Part shown: positions 5,655 to 7,748 of the stretch, piece after piece | Layout: each line of letters begins with the position of its first letter | How positions within the stretch are numbered: the stretch's first letter is position 1 | NCBI RefSeq assembly: GCF_016785185.1 | Contig: NZ_JAEKDY010000142.1 | DNA from: Heyndrickxia sporothermodurans | GTDB lineage: Bacteria; Bacillota; Bacilli; Bacillales; Bacillaceae_C | Reading direction: 5' to 3' (one strand) | DNA: 7,748 nt | Made by a program: the position numbers and the translations under genes | The notes under the pieces: model-generated | What the model saw: only the letters and a program-made list of their open reading frames with translations | Told to the model about the DNA's origin: nothing | Database searches by the model: none

Positions 5655-6525
5655 AGACATCGCTACACCAGTACGAACGAAAGAAATTTTACAGAAGTAC
5701 GGATTTGCCTTTAAGAAAAGCCTAGGTCAAAATTTTTTAATTGATCCCAATATATTAAAAAATATTACAGAGCATGCAGGATTATCAAAGGATTCTGGTG
5801 CAATTGAAATCGGGCCTGGGATAGGAGCATTAACTGAGCATCTTGCAAGGACAAGTAAAAAAGTAGTGGCGTTTGAAATAGATCAGCGGTTACTTCCAAT
5901 TTTAGAAGATACTTTATCACCTTATAATAATGTTAAAATCATTCATCAGGATGTTTTAAAAGCGGACATTCATCAAATTGTTGAAGAAGAATTTAAAGAC
6001 GTTAATGATTTAATGGTAGTAGCCAATTTACCATATTATGTGACAACGCCAATTATTATTAGACTGTTATCTGAGCATTTGCCGCTAAGGGGAATAGTTG
6101 TTATGCTCCAAAAGGAGGTAGCCGATCGTATAAGTGCCAAGCCAGGTACGAAAGAATACGGTTCTTTATCAATTGCGATTCAGTACTACACAAAAGCGGA
6201 GACCGTCATGGTCGTTCCGAAAACCGTGTTTATGCCACAGCCTAATGTGGATTCAGCGGTGATCCGATTGACATTGCACGATAAACCAATTGTCGAGGTA
6301 GATAATGAGGAATTCTTTTTTCAAGTCACACGTGCATCTTTTGCACAAAGACGAAAAACAATCTTAAACAATCTTACAAGTCAACTTCCGAATGGGAAAG
6401 AGCTGAAAATGGAGATTTTAAAGGCATTAGACATAGCGAATATTGATCCAACAAGAAGGGGCGAAACGCTTTCCATTGAGGAATTTGCTCTTCTCTCTAA
6501 TCAACTTTTTTCTATCTACAAATAA
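5647..6525 (+). CDS. rsmA: 16S rRNA dimethyladenosine transferase (KsgA/RsmA)
   Basis: This enzyme uses S-adenosylmethionine to dimethylate two adjacent adenosines (A1518 and A1519, E. coli numbering) near the 3' end of 16S rRNA, a late checkpoint of small-subunit assembly; its loss gives kasugamycin resistance. The 292-residue product equals the B. subtilis length. KKSLGQNFL (23-31) is the family N-terminal block. The SAM-binding motif is EIGPGIGALT (54-63), with E77 as the likely ribose ligand and D102 in HQDVLK contacting adenine. The catalytic NLPY lies at 127-130. MLQKEVADR (153-161) and the C-terminal helical RNA-binding domain follow. ATG 5647 has AGGAGG (5635-5640) with a 6-base spacer inside rnmV; the alternative TTG at 5620 lacks a ribosome site and would extend the protein beyond the family norm. 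The start overlaps the rnmV end, so the two should be coupled. Confidence 0.97.
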   Translation: MHKDIATPVRTKEILQKYGFAFKKSLGQNFLIDPNILKNITEHAGLSKDSGAIEIGPGIGALTEHLARTSKKVVAFEIDQRLLPILEDTLSPYNNVKIIHQDVLKADIHQIVEEEFKDVNDLMVVANLPYYVTTPIIIRLLSEHLPLRGIVVMLQKEVADRISAKPGTKEYGSLSIAIQYYTKAETVMVVPKTVFMPQPNVDSAVIRLTLHDKPIVEVDNEEFFFQVTRASFAQRRKTILNNLTSQLPNGKELKMEILKALDIANIDPTRRGETLSIEEFALLSNQLFSIYK

Positions 6526-6535
6526 TTCATTTATT

Positions 6536-6574
6536 AAAAGGGCTACCATATAGATTTGGTTTGCCCTTTTTTGC
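6536..6574 (+). terminator. Rho-independent terminator of rnmV-ksgA
   Basis: AAAAGGGC (6536-6543) pairs with GCCCTTTT (6563-6570), continued by two more T. Inside, ACCA (6545-6548) can pair with TGGT (6557-6560), lengthening the stem with a small internal loop. It lies 11 bases after the ksgA stop and separates the operon from yabG. Confidence 0.85.
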
Positions 6575-6601
6575 ACAACTTCCTTTTTTTCGCATAGCCT
6601 A
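6574..6601 (+). promoter_or_regulatory. SigK-type (late mother-cell) promoter of yabG
   Basis: CATAGCCTA (6593-6601) matches the SigK -10 consensus CATANNNTA at every fixed base, preceded by G as is common. CAC at 6574-6576, 16 bases upstream, fits the AC-type -35. Transcription would begin near 6608, about 40 bases before the yabG ATG. In B. subtilis yabG is transcribed by SigK, so motif and known regulation agree. The -35 overlaps the end of the ksgA terminator. Confidence 0.72.
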
Positions 6602-6647
6602 GTGTTAGAAGTTAAGATTATTTGCTTTTCAATGGAGTTGACACCTC

Positions 6648-7526
6648 ATGGGCGTGGCTATTAATTCAATTGTGGGACGGAAATCATATCACTGTGACCT
6701 CTTATTTAGAGTCATTGATATAAAAGAAAATAACGGTGTAAAGACGGCAATTCTTTATGGAGAGGATTATCGGTTAATTGCGGATGCGCCATTTGCGGAT
6801 CTTGTCACGGTAGATTCGGAGGAACGTTCAAAAATCTCAAGGGAATTTCGATCGTTAGAAGCACAATCACTTGAATTATTCCAACAAGATATTGATCTAT
6901 TGCGGCAAAAGCGTGAATATGAAGCAACAAATGGCTACAGTCAGGACTTTAATTATTTCCATATTCCTGGTCGTGTTCTTCATCTTGATGGGGATCCTTC
7001 CTATTTAAAAAAGTGTATCGATTTATATGAAAAGATCGGGGTAAAAGTATACGGTGTACACTGCTATGAGAAAGATATGCCTCAGCAGATCGGTCCGTTA
7101 ATTGATAAATTCCGGCCGGACATATTAGTCATTACCGGTCATGATTCATATTCTAAGTCAAAAGGTAAAAAGACAGATATTAATGCATATAGACATTCGA
7201 AGTATTTTGTAAGAACCGTAATTGAGGCAAGAAAAAAGGTTCCACATTTAGATCAATTAATTATCTTCGCAGGAGCTTGTCAATCACATTTTGAATCTCT
7301 AATTCATGCAGGAGCGAATTTTGCTAGTTCCCCATTAAGGGTTAATATTCACGCGCTTGATCCAGTCTATATTGTTGCCAAAATTAGCTTCACATCTTTT
7401 ATGGACCAAGTTAATGTATGGGATGTATTACGTAATACATTAACTGGTGAAAAGGGTTTAGGAGGAATTGAAACAAAGGGCGTACTTCGAACAGGTGCAC
7501 CTTATAAACCAATAGTTGAGGACTAA
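6648..7526 (+). CDS. yabG: YabG, sporulation-specific protease (peptidase family U57)
   Basis: YabG is a mother-cell protease that trims spore-coat proteins (in B. subtilis for example SpoIVA, YrbA/SafA and CotT) and prepares coat proteins for transglutaminase crosslinking; in Clostridioides difficile it processes cortex-lytic and germinant-receptor proteins. The 292-residue product matches the family in length. Strongly conserved blocks are PGRVLHLDGDPSYLKKC (107-123), DILVITGHDSYSK (158-170), NAYRHSKYFV (179-188) and IIFAGACQSHFESLI (205-219), followed by HALDPVYIVAKISFT. H165 in TGHD and C211 in GACQSH are the likely catalytic pair, in line with my recollection of the C. difficile protein. 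There is no signal peptide, as expected of a mother-cell cytosolic enzyme. The ribosome site is modest (GGAG at 6634-6637, 10 bases before ATG 6648), but the N terminus aligns with the Bacillus protein. It stands alone between two terminators under a SigK-type promoter. Confidence 0.96.
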   Translation: MGVAINSIVGRKSYHCDLLFRVIDIKENNGVKTAILYGEDYRLIADAPFADLVTVDSEERSKISREFRSLEAQSLELFQQDIDLLRQKREYEATNGYSQDFNYFHIPGRVLHLDGDPSYLKKCIDLYEKIGVKVYGVHCYEKDMPQQIGPLIDKFRPDILVITGHDSYSKSKGKKTDINAYRHSKYFVRTVIEARKKVPHLDQLIIFAGACQSHFESLIHAGANFASSPLRVNIHALDPVYIVAKISFTSFMDQVNVWDVLRNTLTGEKGLGGIETKGVLRTGAPYKPIVED

Positions 7527-7529
7527 ATG

Positions 7530-7566
7530 AAAAGATCTCTATTATGTTTTTCATTAGAGATCTTTT
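7530..7566. terminator. Symmetrical terminator after yabG
   Basis: AAAAGATCTCTA (7530-7541) and TAGAGATCTTTT (7555-7566) form a perfect 12-bp stem with a 13-base loop. Four A precede and four T end the stem, so it could act on both strands. The T-run is short on either side, so strength is uncertain. It starts three bases after the yabG stop. Confidence 0.75.
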
Positions 7567-7642
7567 CTATTACTCCTTTAAAACGGTATATATTAATTTC
7601 TTACATATAATTTATTTTATTGAGTCAATTTCATAATTGCTC

Positions 7643-7699
7643 TTTTTAAAAATACAGAATCCTACAGAATTTCTAAAATATATTTTTAAAAACAGAAAT
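7643..7699. repeat. Imperfect direct repeats in the AT-rich region after yabG
   Basis: TTTTTAAAAA followed by (T)ACAGAAT occurs at 7643-7660 and, with small changes, at 7683-7699; the palindromic TTTTTAAAAA cores are exactly 40 bp apart. TACAGAAT is also repeated at 7653-7660 and 7663-7670, a 10-bp step. Such helical phasing could mark an operator or bent DNA, but the region is so AT-rich that chance is possible. Apart from these I see no gene in 7567-7748. Confidence 0.3.
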
Positions 7700-7748
7700 C
7701 ATGCTACTTGTTGCTGATTTAATTGTACATTAATTCGGTCTGCGGCTA

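Noticed and set aside
7699..7748. Minus-strand reading frame open to the window edge, possible C terminus of a gene
   Set aside because: Only about 15 codons are visible before the stop, which is common by chance, and I do not recognise the residues.

Overview
This window is a chromosomal housekeeping and sporulation segment of a low-GC, endospore-forming Firmicute, most likely a member of the Bacillaceae. The evidence is the gene order metG (metS) - tatD (yabD) - yabE - rnmV - ksgA (rsmA) - yabG, all on the + strand. This is the arrangement I recall from the origin-proximal region of Bacillus subtilis. The protein lengths match (RnmV 186 aa, KsgA 292 aa, YabG 292 aa), and yabG is a sporulation-specific gene. 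The species cannot be named from this window.

Layout. Positions 1-210 are the right end of an IS66-family insertion sequence: the last 53 residues of its transposase, a strong hairpin, and the terminal inverted-repeat tip. The insertion lies just upstream of metG, where B. subtilis has abrB; abrB is not seen here. Positions 211-450 hold a probable SigA promoter and a short metG leader with a Rho-independent-type terminator directly before the metG ribosome binding site. MetG (451-2415) is followed by a 364-base gap. That gap carries a long terminator-like stem whose loop contains a perfect 16-bp ParB/Spo0J parS site, and then a 58-codon open stretch I do not recognise. TatD nuclease is at 2780-3550. 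YabE, a membrane-anchored DUF348/G5/3D-domain cell-wall protein, is at 3773-4972; it is driven by a promoter with perfect -35 and -10 hexamers and ends in a clean terminator. RnmV (5094-5654) and KsgA (5647-6525) overlap by 8 bp and form a ribosome-maturation operon. YabG (6648-7526) has its own SigK-type promoter and a symmetrical terminator. The last 220 bases are AT-rich and non-coding as far as I can see.

How the genes fit together. MetG charges the initiator and elongator tRNA-Met. RnmV matures 5S rRNA and KsgA dimethylates 16S rRNA, so the segment is weighted to translation. YabE belongs to cell-wall turnover, and YabG processes spore coat and cortex proteins late in sporulation. The most interesting signals are regulatory. 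An ECF-sigma promoter on the minus strand just after yabE would make an antisense RNA through yabE, as described in B. subtilis. The parS site sits inside a transcription-terminator stem. The metG leader combines mini-ORFs, a possible antiterminator pairing and a terminator. I found no wholly new gene system in the window.
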